Below are positions 7,993-15,880 of a stretch of DNA of 25,097 nt, in pieces; within the stretch, counting starts at the first letter, position 1, and each line of letters opens with the position of its first letter. The notes below the pieces were generated by a model. That model was given only the letters and a program-made list of their open reading frames with translations, was not told where the DNA came from and did no database searches. The position numbers were made by a program, and so were the translations under genes. This stretch comes from an uncultured Bacteroidota bacterium. Lineage in GTDB: Bacteria > Bacteroidota > Bacteroidia > Flavobacteriales > Flavobacteriaceae. The stretch lies in assembly GCA_902610105.1 (NCBI GenBank), contig CACLUN010000006.1, positions 1-25,097 of the forward strand. Direction: 5' to 3'.

Positions 7993-8794
7993 CACCTGAG
8001 TTAAGTCGAAATGAAACTGGTAATCCGTAAAGAATATTAACCTTTTTACCCATGTATTCTCCAGCTTTAACTTGAGGAAGCTTTGCCATAATTCTGTAAG
8101 CCTCATCCTCTAGTATTTTGTTAGGTCCAATTGTTGAGAAATTTATGAAATAACCATCTTTAGTTATTTCAAACTGTATAAATACATCACCTTCAATTCC
8201 ATTTTTCAAAGCTCTTTTAGGATATTTTAAATTTTTATTTATGTGATTTGTAATATAATTTTCGAAACAATCTTTAGATTTTTCAGATTCAACATCCTCG
8301 CAATCAGGAAATCTTGGAGCTGTATCAATTTCATCGAAGTCTAATTGATCAGGAATTCTATATTCAACAGAGATTTGAAAGGTTTTCCTAAAAGGCTCAC
8401 CATTTTTTTTTGCTGGGGTCATTTTAGGTAATGAACGAATAATATTCGCAGCGGCAACTTCAAACATACTTTCAGCAGCCTTTAAAGCTTCTTTTTCTAT
8501 GAAGCTGATACCTACTACAGATGAATTTGCGACAATATTGTCAACTTCACCTAATTCATCAATTTCAAACCTTATTCGTACTATTGATTCTAAATCTAGC
8601 TCCCAAGCTGTTTTTGGATATTTAAAGTTTTTCTCAACATGCTCAAACATACTTTCATCAAAACACTGATTTTGTTTATCATTAGGAATTAGCTTACAAA
8701 TTGGAAAGATTGGGAAGACTTCCTCCGATACTTTATCAATTTGGGCATGATTATTGAACGATACAAGAATAATGAATAGTAATATTCTATACAT
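7985..8794 (-). CDS. Secreted protein with two TonB C-terminal-like domains
   Basis: A 269-residue protein with a cleavable signal peptide (about 1-17, FNNHA before Gln) and no other membrane helix. It contains two copies of a TonB-C-like unit. Each starts with FPxC, eleven residues to CF, then a helix ending in KNxKYP: FPIC at 30-33 with KYP at 58-60, and FPDC at 162-165 with KYP at 190-192. The second copy (190-265) has the standard EGDVFIQFEI and LPQVKAG segments; the first is more divergent. Classic TonB would have an N-terminal anchor and proline-rich spacer, both absent, so a direct energy-transducing role is doubtful. It heads the long minus-strand gene run and is divergent from the Bax inhibitor-1 gene by 30 nt. 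Confidence 0.85.
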   Translation of the reverse strand: MYRILLFIILVSFNNHAQIDKVSEEVFPIFPICKLIPNDKQNQCFDESMFEHVEKNFKYPKTAWELDLESIVRIRFEIDELGEVDNIVANSSVVGISFIEKEALKAAESMFEVAAANIIRSLPKMTPAKKNGEPFRKTFQISVEYRIPDQLDFDEIDTAPRFPDCEDVESEKSKDCFENYITNHINKNLKYPKRALKNGIEGDVFIQFEITKDGYFINFSTIGPNKILEDEAYRIMAKLPQVKAGEYMGKKVNILYGLPVSFRLNSGDD

Positions 8795-8809
8795 AAAATA
8801 AAGTTAAAA

Positions 8810-8817
8810 CAAATTTA
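8810..8817 (-). promoter_or_regulatory. Candidate -7 element upstream of the TonB-C domain gene
   Basis: On the minus strand TAAATTTG matches the Bacteroidota -7 consensus TAnnTTTG, 15 nt before the ATG at 8794. The divergent gap is only 30 bp, so any -33 element would lie inside the Bax inhibitor-1 coding region; no TTTG is seen at the expected distance there. The resulting leader would be very short. Confidence 0.22.
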
Positions 8818-8824
8818 GATTAAA

Positions 8825-9586
8825 ATGGCAAGACACTTATCCTTTAGATCTGGAAACCCTGCATTAAATAAAAATACTTTCAAAGGAATGACAGGTCAAC
8901 GATCATCTGGCCCTATTATAAGAGATAATTTTATGACAATTGAAGGCGCTGTGAACAAAACTGCCATATCTCTATTTTTATTGATTGCTGCTGGATATTA
9001 TTCATATACATCACCACTAACATATTTGTGGATGGCTGGTGCACTTTTTGGAATCATAGCTTTTTTTGTGACAATTTTTAAAAAAGAGCTTTCTCCAATT
9101 ACCACACCTATTTATGCTTTGTGTCAAGGTTTATTCTTAGGTGGAATTTCTCTCACGTATGCTCAGCAATTTGAGGGAATTGTTTTCAATGCTGTTTGTT
9201 TAACTGCTTTTATACTTTTATCATTATTGTTTGCATATAAGTCTGGGATAATAAAACCAAGTGATAATTTAAGACTTGGAATTTTTGCGGCAACAGCAGG
9301 TATTGGGATTTTTTATTTAGTATCAATTATTGGGATGTTTTTTGGCTTTGGTTTTGAACTTTTAAATCCATTAAATGGATCTATTACTAGTATCCTAGTA
9401 TCACTTTTCATTGTAGTGATTGCATCTCTAAATCTTGTTTTAGATTTTGATTTCATTGAAGAAGCATCTGAAAATGGTGCTCCTAAATATATGGAATGGT
9501 ATTCTGCATTTGGATTAATGGTAACCCTAGTTTGGCTATATCTGGAAATCTTAAGGCTTTTAGCTAAAATTAACTCTAGGGACTAA
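8825..9586 (+). CDS. Bax inhibitor-1/YccA family membrane protein
   Basis: A 253-residue integral inner-membrane protein. The N-terminal SFRSGNPALNKNTF (6-19) and NFMTIEGAVNKTAISL (35-50) are characteristic of the YccA-like bacterial branch of the Bax inhibitor-1 family, followed by seven hydrophobic helices. The last loop and helix, DFDFIEEASENGAPKYMEWY (207-226) and then GLMVTLVWLYLEILRLL, are also typical. Family members are proposed to be pH-sensitive calcium leak channels or FtsH-interacting regulators; which applies here is unknown. The gene stands alone: it diverges from the TonB-C domain gene, and its stop codon lies 2 nt from the stop codon of the convergent serine hydrolase gene. 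Confidence 0.95.
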   Translation: MARHLSFRSGNPALNKNTFKGMTGQRSSGPIIRDNFMTIEGAVNKTAISLFLLIAAGYYSYTSPLTYLWMAGALFGIIAFFVTIFKKELSPITTPIYALCQGLFLGGISLTYAQQFEGIVFNAVCLTAFILLSLLFAYKSGIIKPSDNLRLGIFAATAGIGIFYLVSIIGMFFGFGFELLNPLNGSITSILVSLFIVVIASLNLVLDFDFIEEASENGAPKYMEWYSAFGLMVTLVWLYLEILRLLAKINSRD

Positions 9587-9588
9587 AA

Positions 9589-10791
9589 TTAAATTATTAA
9601 ATCTATCAGCTTTCTTCTTATTTCTAAATCATACAGATTCTCATATGATCTATTAGGATAAACTCTGTTTGTAAGTAAAACAATTACCAAATCATTTTTA
9701 GGATCTACCCAAAAAAATGTTCCAGTAAATCCAGTATGACCATAGCTATCTATGGAAAGTTTTTCGCTAGGGTACAAAATACCTTGAGAATTTAAACGAG
9801 GCTTGTCAAAACCAAGCCCCCTAGTTTCTTTTGCATTTTTATAATTGCCAGGATTCGTAAAATATTTTACAGTATTTTCTGAGAGAAATCTCTTATTATT
9901 ATGAACTCCATAATTTAAAAACATCTCAGATATTTTTCCAATATCTTTTGCATTTCCAAATAAGCCTGCATTTCCAGAGATACCGCCCATAATTGCAGCT
10001 GTTTCATCGTGAACAAATCCGTGGACCAGTTGCTTTCTAAATATTGTATCCAGTTCTGTTGGAGCAATTTTGTTTTTAGAATATTTAGTTGATGGATTAA
10101 ACGACAAGTTTAAATTAAGCTTTGAATAAAAGTTTTCATGAAGAAAAATCTCAAAAGATTTTTTCGATATCATTTTTACTATCTTAGGAACTAAGCAAAA
10201 AAATAATCCTGAATATTTATAATTTATGCTCTTATCAACTTTTGTTTTTTTTATTCTCTTTACGATAGTATTGAAATAGTTGGATTTAATAAACAAGTCA
10301 TTTGCTATTTGAATAGTTTTATTTTTTGGAACTTTGGATATTAGTCTTTTTTTAAGTTTCCCATTTCTTTTAATTAAAAATTGTTGATGATTTATGTAAG
10401 GAATCCAGCCTGATTGATGAATTAATAGCTCATGAAAATTTGTATTTTTTTTGTTAGATCTTCTAAATTTTTTATCAAATGATGAAATTGTATTATCAAG
10501 CTTTAGTTTTTTCTCATCATAAAGTTTCATTATGGCTAATGTAGATGCAAGTGCTTTTGTTATCGATGCTAAATCAAACAAATGATCATCACCAACTTTT
10601 ACGATCGAATCATAGGTATGATAGCCATATGATTTATGAAATTTAAAGTCACCCTTTTTAAAAAACACTTGTGCGCCTGGGTAAGCTTTTAATTTAATAC
10701 CATTATTTATAAGACTATCTATTTTATTGATTTCTTGAGAATAGTTTGACAAGTTTTGAAGGGCAAAAAATAAAACAATGATTGTTCTCAT
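9589..10791 (-). CDS. Exported serine hydrolase (beta-lactamase/penicillin-binding protein class C-like)
   Basis: A 400-residue protein with a signal peptide (1-18, NLSNYS before Gln) and the beta-lactamase-like fold. The nucleophile motif is SITK (Ser76, Lys79) in FDLASITKALASTLA; the third motif is HTG in GHTGFTGTFFWVDP (351-364). The second motif, normally YSN or YSD, reads YSG (193-195) in NYKYSGLFF, which is unusual. Relatives act as esterases, D-peptidases or peptidoglycan-related hydrolases, so substrate is open. Its ATG overlaps the sulfatase stop as ATGA, so it is the second gene of a sulfatase-hydrolase pair and is probably translated by re-initiation. Confidence 0.9.
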   Translation of the reverse strand: MRTIIVLFFALQNLSNYSQEINKIDSLINNGIKLKAYPGAQVFFKKGDFKFHKSYGYHTYDSIVKVGDDHLFDLASITKALASTLAIMKLYDEKKLKLDNTISSFDKKFRRSNKKNTNFHELLIHQSGWIPYINHQQFLIKRNGKLKKRLISKVPKNKTIQIANDLFIKSNYFNTIVKRIKKTKVDKSINYKYSGLFFCLVPKIVKMISKKSFEIFLHENFYSKLNLNLSFNPSTKYSKNKIAPTELDTIFRKQLVHGFVHDETAAIMGGISGNAGLFGNAKDIGKISEMFLNYGVHNNKRFLSENTVKYFTNPGNYKNAKETRGLGFDKPRLNSQGILYPSEKLSIDSYGHTGFTGTFFWVDPKNDLVIVLLTNRVYPNRSYENLYDLEIRRKLIDLII

Positions 10792-12290
10792 GAAATGTCT
10801 GGGATCTTAAGCTCAAAATCTTTTGCTTTTCTTTTCTCAATTATCAATTGGTTATGCAAGAAATCAATTTTGTCTTTATAAATTGGATTATTAATGTTGT
10901 TAGTATTCTCTCCAGGGTCAACAATTAGATCATAAAATTCCCAATTCGGAAGAGTTTTCGTTTTATTTGTTCCAGATTTTTCTAAACCCTCACCATAATT
11001 ATAAATCAATTTAAATTTTTTAGATCTTATACCTAGGTGCGCAGGTCTTTTCACATCGTGCTGCCAATATCTATAATAAATATATTCTCTGGATTTCTTA
11101 CCATCATTCAATAAATTATTCTTGAAACTATAGCCTTGAAAACTTTCGGGCTGAGTAATTCCTGCAAAATCTAGTAAAAGTGAAGGGATATCAATATTCA
11201 ATATTAAGTCATCGATTCTTTTTCCTTTTGGTAGTTTTTTATCATAAGAAATAACAAAAGGCATTCTCGCGGACTCTTCATAAAACCATCTTTTGTCCAT
11301 ATAACCATGCTCTCCTAAAAAATATCCTTGGTCAGAAGTATAAACTATGATAGTGTTATCAATGATTTTTTCTTTTTCTAAATAGTCTAATATTTTAACA
11401 ATATTATCATCAATAGCTGCCCCACTCTTTAAAAAATCTCCAATAAATTTTTGATAAGTCTTAGATCTAATTTCTTTTTTATCAAGACCTTCAATAGAAA
11501 AAGGTAGCCCAGGATATCTTCCTATCTTATTTTTAGTGTCGTTAACCCAACGCTCAGTTAAATTTTCAACAATTTGACCAATATGTTTTCTTCCAGAGTC
11601 CTCTGGATCAAATTCATATAGTGAGTTTGGCTCAGGAAAAATGATATCTTGATTCAAGTCTTTATTTCTCTTGGGATAATCAAATGGCTCATGTGTTGCT
11701 TTAAAATGAGTCATAAGAAAAAAAGGTTTTTTACTATCAATTTTTTTTAACCATTCAATTGAGCTATCTCCAATAATATCTGCTGAAAATCCTTTTTCTT
11801 TTTCACCCCCTCTGCTTCCATCTTCCCAATTTTCTTTAGTTTTAAAGTACGGATCATTATATAAACCCTGACCGGGAAGGACCTTATAATAATCAAAGCC
11901 ACTGGGCTCTTTTTTTAAATGCCACTTACCAACTATGGATGTTTGATATCCGTTATTTTTTAAAACTTTAGCTACATTTAATGAGTCAGGATCTAAGGCA
12001 TCTGGTAAATTATATACGCCGTTCACATGGCTATATTGTCCAGTTAAAATCGAAGCTCTACTAGGCACACAAATTGCATTTGTACAAAATAAGTTTTCAA
12101 GTACAACTCCAGACTTTGCAAGTCTTTTTATTCCATTATTTTTAACATAATCTTTTAGTATACCACCATATATTCCCCACGATTGAGAAGTGTGGTCGTC
12201 TGACATTATAAATAATATATTAGGTTGGTTAATTTCATCATTTTTACAACTTACTATAAGAATTGCTATTAGTAATAGTACTTTTTTCAT
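10788..12290 (-). CDS. Lipoprotein sulfatase (S1 family, CVPSR active site)
   Basis: A 500-residue lipoprotein (signal to Ser14, Cys15). It hydrolyses sulfate esters, probably of a polysaccharide or glycan, in the periplasm or on the cell surface. The metal-binding SDD (30-32) follows the first strand, and the active-site signature CVPSRASILTG (74-84) carries Cys74, which must be converted to formylglycine by a maturase not encoded here. GKWHLKK (121-127), THFKATHEPFDYP (194-206) and SDQGYFLGEHG (319-329) complete the site. The segments YYKVLPGQG and THEPFDYP recall sulfatases acting on N-acetylglucosamine-6-sulfate, but this subfamily call is from memory. Divergent from the 12366 operon across a 75-bp AT-rich gap with no clear promoter match. 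Confidence 0.93.
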   Translation of the reverse strand: MKKVLLLIAILIVSCKNDEINQPNILFIMSDDHTSQSWGIYGGILKDYVKNNGIKRLAKSGVVLENLFCTNAICVPSRASILTGQYSHVNGVYNLPDALDPDSLNVAKVLKNNGYQTSIVGKWHLKKEPSGFDYYKVLPGQGLYNDPYFKTKENWEDGSRGGEKEKGFSADIIGDSSIEWLKKIDSKKPFFLMTHFKATHEPFDYPKRNKDLNQDIIFPEPNSLYEFDPEDSGRKHIGQIVENLTERWVNDTKNKIGRYPGLPFSIEGLDKKEIRSKTYQKFIGDFLKSGAAIDDNIVKILDYLEKEKIIDNTIIVYTSDQGYFLGEHGYMDKRWFYEESARMPFVISYDKKLPKGKRIDDLILNIDIPSLLLDFAGITQPESFQGYSFKNNLLNDGKKSREYIYYRYWQHDVKRPAHLGIRSKKFKLIYNYGEGLEKSGTNKTKTLPNWEFYDLIVDPGENTNNINNPIYKDKIDFLHNQLIIEKRKAKDFELKIPDIS

Positions 12291-12365
12291 AATTTATTAT
12301 ATGTATTTATTTTAATAAATTAAAGAGTAAATTAGGAATTAATTTCCAATTCATTAATTTAATTG

Positions 12366-14462
12366 ATGAGAACAGAAAAAATATTTTTTTTAGCCATTGC
12401 ATTATTATTTTCATTTATAAGTCATGCGCAAATTAGAATGAATAAACTTAGCAACGAAAAAAGTTTATACCTCAAGCAACACTCAACAAACCCAGTTGAT
12501 TGGATGCCTTGGAATCAAAGTGCTTTAAAACTTGCAACTGAGAAAAACAAGTTATTAATCATTAGTGTTGGGTATTCATCATGTCATTGGTGCCATGTGA
12601 TGGAGGAAGAAACATTCAGTGATCAAGAAGCTGCAGAAATAATGAATTCAAAATTTGTAAATATTAAAGTTGATCGAGAGGAAAGGCCTGATATTGATGA
12701 ACTTTATATGAAATCATTGGTTTTGATGACAGGAAGTGGAGGTTGGCCAATGAATATAATTGCACTACCAGATGGATCTCCTATTTGGGGCGGGACATAC
12801 CTGCCTAAAGAAAATTGGCTTAGTGTATTAAAACAAATTAGTGAATTATATAATGAGAGATATGATGATGTTTTAGATTACTCAGTAAAGTTAAAAGAGG
12901 GATTATCCCCAAAAAAAATCATCAAAAATGAAATAAAGGAATCAGAATTATTTTATCAAATAAGAGAGGCAAGTCAGATTGCATATAAGTATTTGGATGT
13001 AGAAAATGGAGGTATAAAATCAAATCAAAAATTTCATTTACCATCTTTAATCGATTTTTTTCAAAAAAGTAGTGTTCAATTCAGTGAAAAAAAATATTTA
13101 GATTTTGTGGATTTAACCTTAAAAAATATAGCATATGGCGGAATTAATGATCATATCGATGGAGGATTACACAGATATACAGTAGATTCAATTTGGCACA
13201 TTCCACATTTTGAAAAAATGCTTTACGATAACGCACAAATGCTATCGGTTTTTTCCAAAGCTTACAAAAGAAATAATGATAAAGTTTATAAAAAGTTAAT
13301 TGATGATATATTTGACTTTGTAGAAAATAATTTGACAGCTGATAATGATTTAATTTTTTCTAGTATTTCAGCTGTGACAGAAATAGGTAAAGATAAAATT
13401 GAGGGGGATTATTATGTCTGGAACAAAGATGAAATTAAAACTATTCTTAAGGATGATTTTGAGCTATTTTCAGACTATTTCAGTCTTAACAAATTCGGGT
13501 TTTGGGAAAAAAATAAATACGTATTAAAAAGAATTAATGATGATAACTTTTACACTAAAAAATATAATCTATCATCAAAAACATTAAATACTAAAATTTC
13601 TGAGTCAATTAATAAGCTTAAAAAGTTAAAGGAAAAAAGAGAAAAGCCAATTATTGATGAAAAAGTCCTTACATCATGGAATGCTCTTACTGTAATTGGA
13701 TTATCTAACGCATTTCAATCTACTGGAGAAAAAAAATTCATTAATAAAGCAATGAGTATTGTTTCTTCAATTGAAGAAAATTTAGTTAATGATGACTTGA
13801 TTGTTAAAAGATCATTATCAATTGCAAATGAAGATATACTTTTTCTTGAGGATTATAGCTATTTGATTTCTGCTTATCTAAGTTTATATCAATCAACTTT
13901 CAATTATGATTTCATTGATAAAGCCGATGCTCTCACTACAAAGGTTTTTTCAATATTTAAAGACGATAAATCCTCATTTTTGAAGTTTAGCTCTGATCAA
14001 TCACTGTTGTTTTCAGAAAATTTATTTGTAAATCAAGACGGTGTAGTTCCTTCCGCAAATTCAGTTATGTGTCAAAACTTATTCCTTTTATCTCACCACA
14101 CTGGAAATAGGGATTTTTTAAATACAGGTAAATCAATGTTAAATGAAATTTCAACTCAGCTAATTAGCAATTCACTGGATTTCATAAACTGGCTTAGTGT
14201 ATCTTTGGAATATTATGACAACTTTTATGAGGTAGTTATTTCCGGAAAAAAATCTATCGAAATGGCCAAGGAAATTAATTCAATTTATTTACCTAATATA
14301 TTGACCGCTGCTTCAAAAAAAGATAGTGAAAAATATTTGCTTAAAAATAGATATATTAAGGGAGAAAATCTGATTTATGTATGTGTAAATAACACTTGTA
14401 AATACCCTGTTAACACTGTTGAGGAAGCTTTAAAATTAATAACCTATAACAATGAACAATAA
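12366..14462 (+). CDS. Exported DUF255/thioredoxin-fold protein (YyaL/SPATA20-like)
   Basis: A 698-residue protein. The N-terminal thioredoxin-like DUF255 domain contains LKQHSTNPVDWMPW (36-49), the CxxC-like CHWCHVMEEETF (73-84), VDREERPDID (102-111) and SGGWPMN (124-130). The remainder resembles an (alpha/alpha)6 barrel related to N-acylglucosamine 2-epimerases, with an RYTVD...HIPHFEKMLYDN segment and DEKVLTSWNAL, both standard for this family. Reaction unknown. A signal peptide (about 1-21, SFISHA before Gln) is visible, so the thioredoxin site would be periplasmic. I chose ATG 12366 rather than the TTG one codon earlier. It is the first gene of a four-gene operon; the next gene starts 11 nt before its end. 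Confidence 0.92.
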   Translation: MRTEKIFFLAIALLFSFISHAQIRMNKLSNEKSLYLKQHSTNPVDWMPWNQSALKLATEKNKLLIISVGYSSCHWCHVMEEETFSDQEAAEIMNSKFVNIKVDREERPDIDELYMKSLVLMTGSGGWPMNIIALPDGSPIWGGTYLPKENWLSVLKQISELYNERYDDVLDYSVKLKEGLSPKKIIKNEIKESELFYQIREASQIAYKYLDVENGGIKSNQKFHLPSLIDFFQKSSVQFSEKKYLDFVDLTLKNIAYGGINDHIDGGLHRYTVDSIWHIPHFEKMLYDNAQMLSVFSKAYKRNNDKVYKKLIDDIFDFVENNLTADNDLIFSSISAVTEIGKDKIEGDYYVWNKDEIKTILKDDFELFSDYFSLNKFGFWEKNKYVLKRINDDNFYTKKYNLSSKTLNTKISESINKLKKLKEKREKPIIDEKVLTSWNALTVIGLSNAFQSTGEKKFINKAMSIVSSIEENLVNDDLIVKRSLSIANEDILFLEDYSYLISAYLSLYQSTFNYDFIDKADALTTKVFSIFKDDKSSFLKFSSDQSLLFSENLFVNQDGVVPSANSVMCQNLFLLSHHTGNRDFLNTGKSMLNEISTQLISNSLDFINWLSVSLEYYDNFYEVVISGKKSIEMAKEINSIYLPNILTAASKKDSEKYLLKNRYIKGENLIYVCVNNTCKYPVNTVEEALKLITYNNEQ

Positions 14463-15870
14463 AATTTTAAAATACTTTTTTACTTTACTAGTAGTTTTTC
14501 TTTTTGGATGTAGTGAATCAATTGAAAAATCCCCAAATATTGTATTTATTTTAACTGATGATTTAGCTTATGCTGATTTAAGTTCTTATGGTTCTGAATT
14601 TATAGAGACACCTAACCTTGATAAAATGGCGGATGATGGGGTTAAGATGACCTCATATTATGCAGCACAAGCTGTTTGTTCAGCTTCACGTGCGGCAATT
14701 TTAACTGGATGTTATCCAAATAGACTTGGAATCAGCGGTGCCTTTGGTCCAAAATCAAAAAGAGGTATAAATCCAGATGAATTCTTATTGTCTGAAATGT
14801 TAAAGGAAAATAATTATAGAACAGGCATTTTTGGAAAATGGCATTTGGGAGATGCAGAAAAGTTTCTCCCTACAAATCATGGATTCGATGAGTTTTATGG
14901 GATACTTTTTTCTAATGATATGTGGAAATTCCACCCTGAAAGACCAGAGGGTTATCCTGATGATTTGATGCTATACAGAAATAATACACCAGTTCAACCC
15001 ATAATTGATCAATCAGATTTAACAAAAAATATTACAGATGAAAGCATTAGATTTATTGAAGAAAATAAGGACCAACAATTTTTCTTATACATAGCACATC
15101 CTCAACCTCATGTTCCACTTTTTGCTTCAAAAGATTTTAATGGTAGTACAGGAAATGGTTTGTTTGCTGATGTAATTTCTGAAATTGATTTCTCTGTGGG
15201 TAGAGTTATCGAAGCATTAGAAAAAAATAATTTATCAGAAAACACTATTGTTGTTTTTACATCTGACAATGGTCCTTGGCTTTCTTATGGTGATCATGCA
15301 GGTTCATCTGGTATTTATAGGGAAGGTAAAGGGACTGCATGGGAAGGTGGACAAAGAGTTCCTTGTATAATAAAGTATCCTGCAGAAATAAAAGCTAAAA
15401 CAATAATTGATGAGCCAGTAATGGGGATAGATTGGATGCCGACTTTCTCGCATATTACAAGTTCAAAATTATCTGCTAATAAAATTGATGGAAAAAATAT
15501 ATGGCCATTACTAACTCAAAAAGAAAATAAATCTCCTCACAAAGAATTGTATTTTTATTACAGACAAAATGAACTGCATGCAGTACGTTCAGGAAATTGG
15601 AAATTGTATTTTCCAAGGTCTTACAGAACTCTTAATGGAAAGCCTGGTGGTAAAGATGGTATGCCTGTAAAATATGAGTATAACTATGTAAAATTTAATG
15701 AGCTATATAATCTAAAAGAAGATCCTAGCGAAATGAAAAATGTTTACATGGAAAATATTGAAAAAGCTAAAGAGCTGGAGAAAATGGGAGAAAATGCAAG
15801 ACAAGAATTAGGAGACGCACTCACATCCAGAGTTGGAGATGGTGTTAGAAAAATTGGATTAATAGATTAA
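14452..15870 (+). CDS. Lipoprotein sulfatase (S1 family) with CSASR motif
   Basis: A 472-residue lipoprotein (Cys20 after LFG). Arylsulfatase-A-like features are the strand and metal site FILTDDLAYADL (32-43), the active-site segment CSASRAAILTG (76-86), GKWHLGD (128-134), IAHPQPHVPL (214-223) and SDNGPWLSYGDHAG (271-284). The catalytic Cys76 would become formylglycine. The proline usual in CxPxR is alanine here; a CxAxR variant is known to be tolerated by some maturases. It overlaps the upstream gene by 11 nt and is followed after 10 nt by the glycosylasparaginase gene, so desulfation and deglycosylation appear to be linked. Substrate unknown. Confidence 0.93.
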   Translation: MNNKILKYFFTLLVVFLFGCSESIEKSPNIVFILTDDLAYADLSSYGSEFIETPNLDKMADDGVKMTSYYAAQAVCSASRAAILTGCYPNRLGISGAFGPKSKRGINPDEFLLSEMLKENNYRTGIFGKWHLGDAEKFLPTNHGFDEFYGILFSNDMWKFHPERPEGYPDDLMLYRNNTPVQPIIDQSDLTKNITDESIRFIEENKDQQFFLYIAHPQPHVPLFASKDFNGSTGNGLFADVISEIDFSVGRVIEALEKNNLSENTIVVFTSDNGPWLSYGDHAGSSGIYREGKGTAWEGGQRVPCIIKYPAEIKAKTIIDEPVMGIDWMPTFSHITSSKLSANKIDGKNIWPLLTQKENKSPHKELYFYYRQNELHAVRSGNWKLYFPRSYRTLNGKPGGKDGMPVKYEYNYVKFNELYNLKEDPSEMKNVYMENIEKAKELEKMGENARQELGDALTSRVGDGVRKIGLID

Positions 15871-15880
15871 TTTAACAAGG

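Noticed and set aside
12291..12365. Palindromic GGAATTAATTTCC in the divergent sulfatase/DUF255 gap
   Set aside because: Attractive position for a shared operator, but it is one short AT-rich palindrome with no second copy or known consensus.
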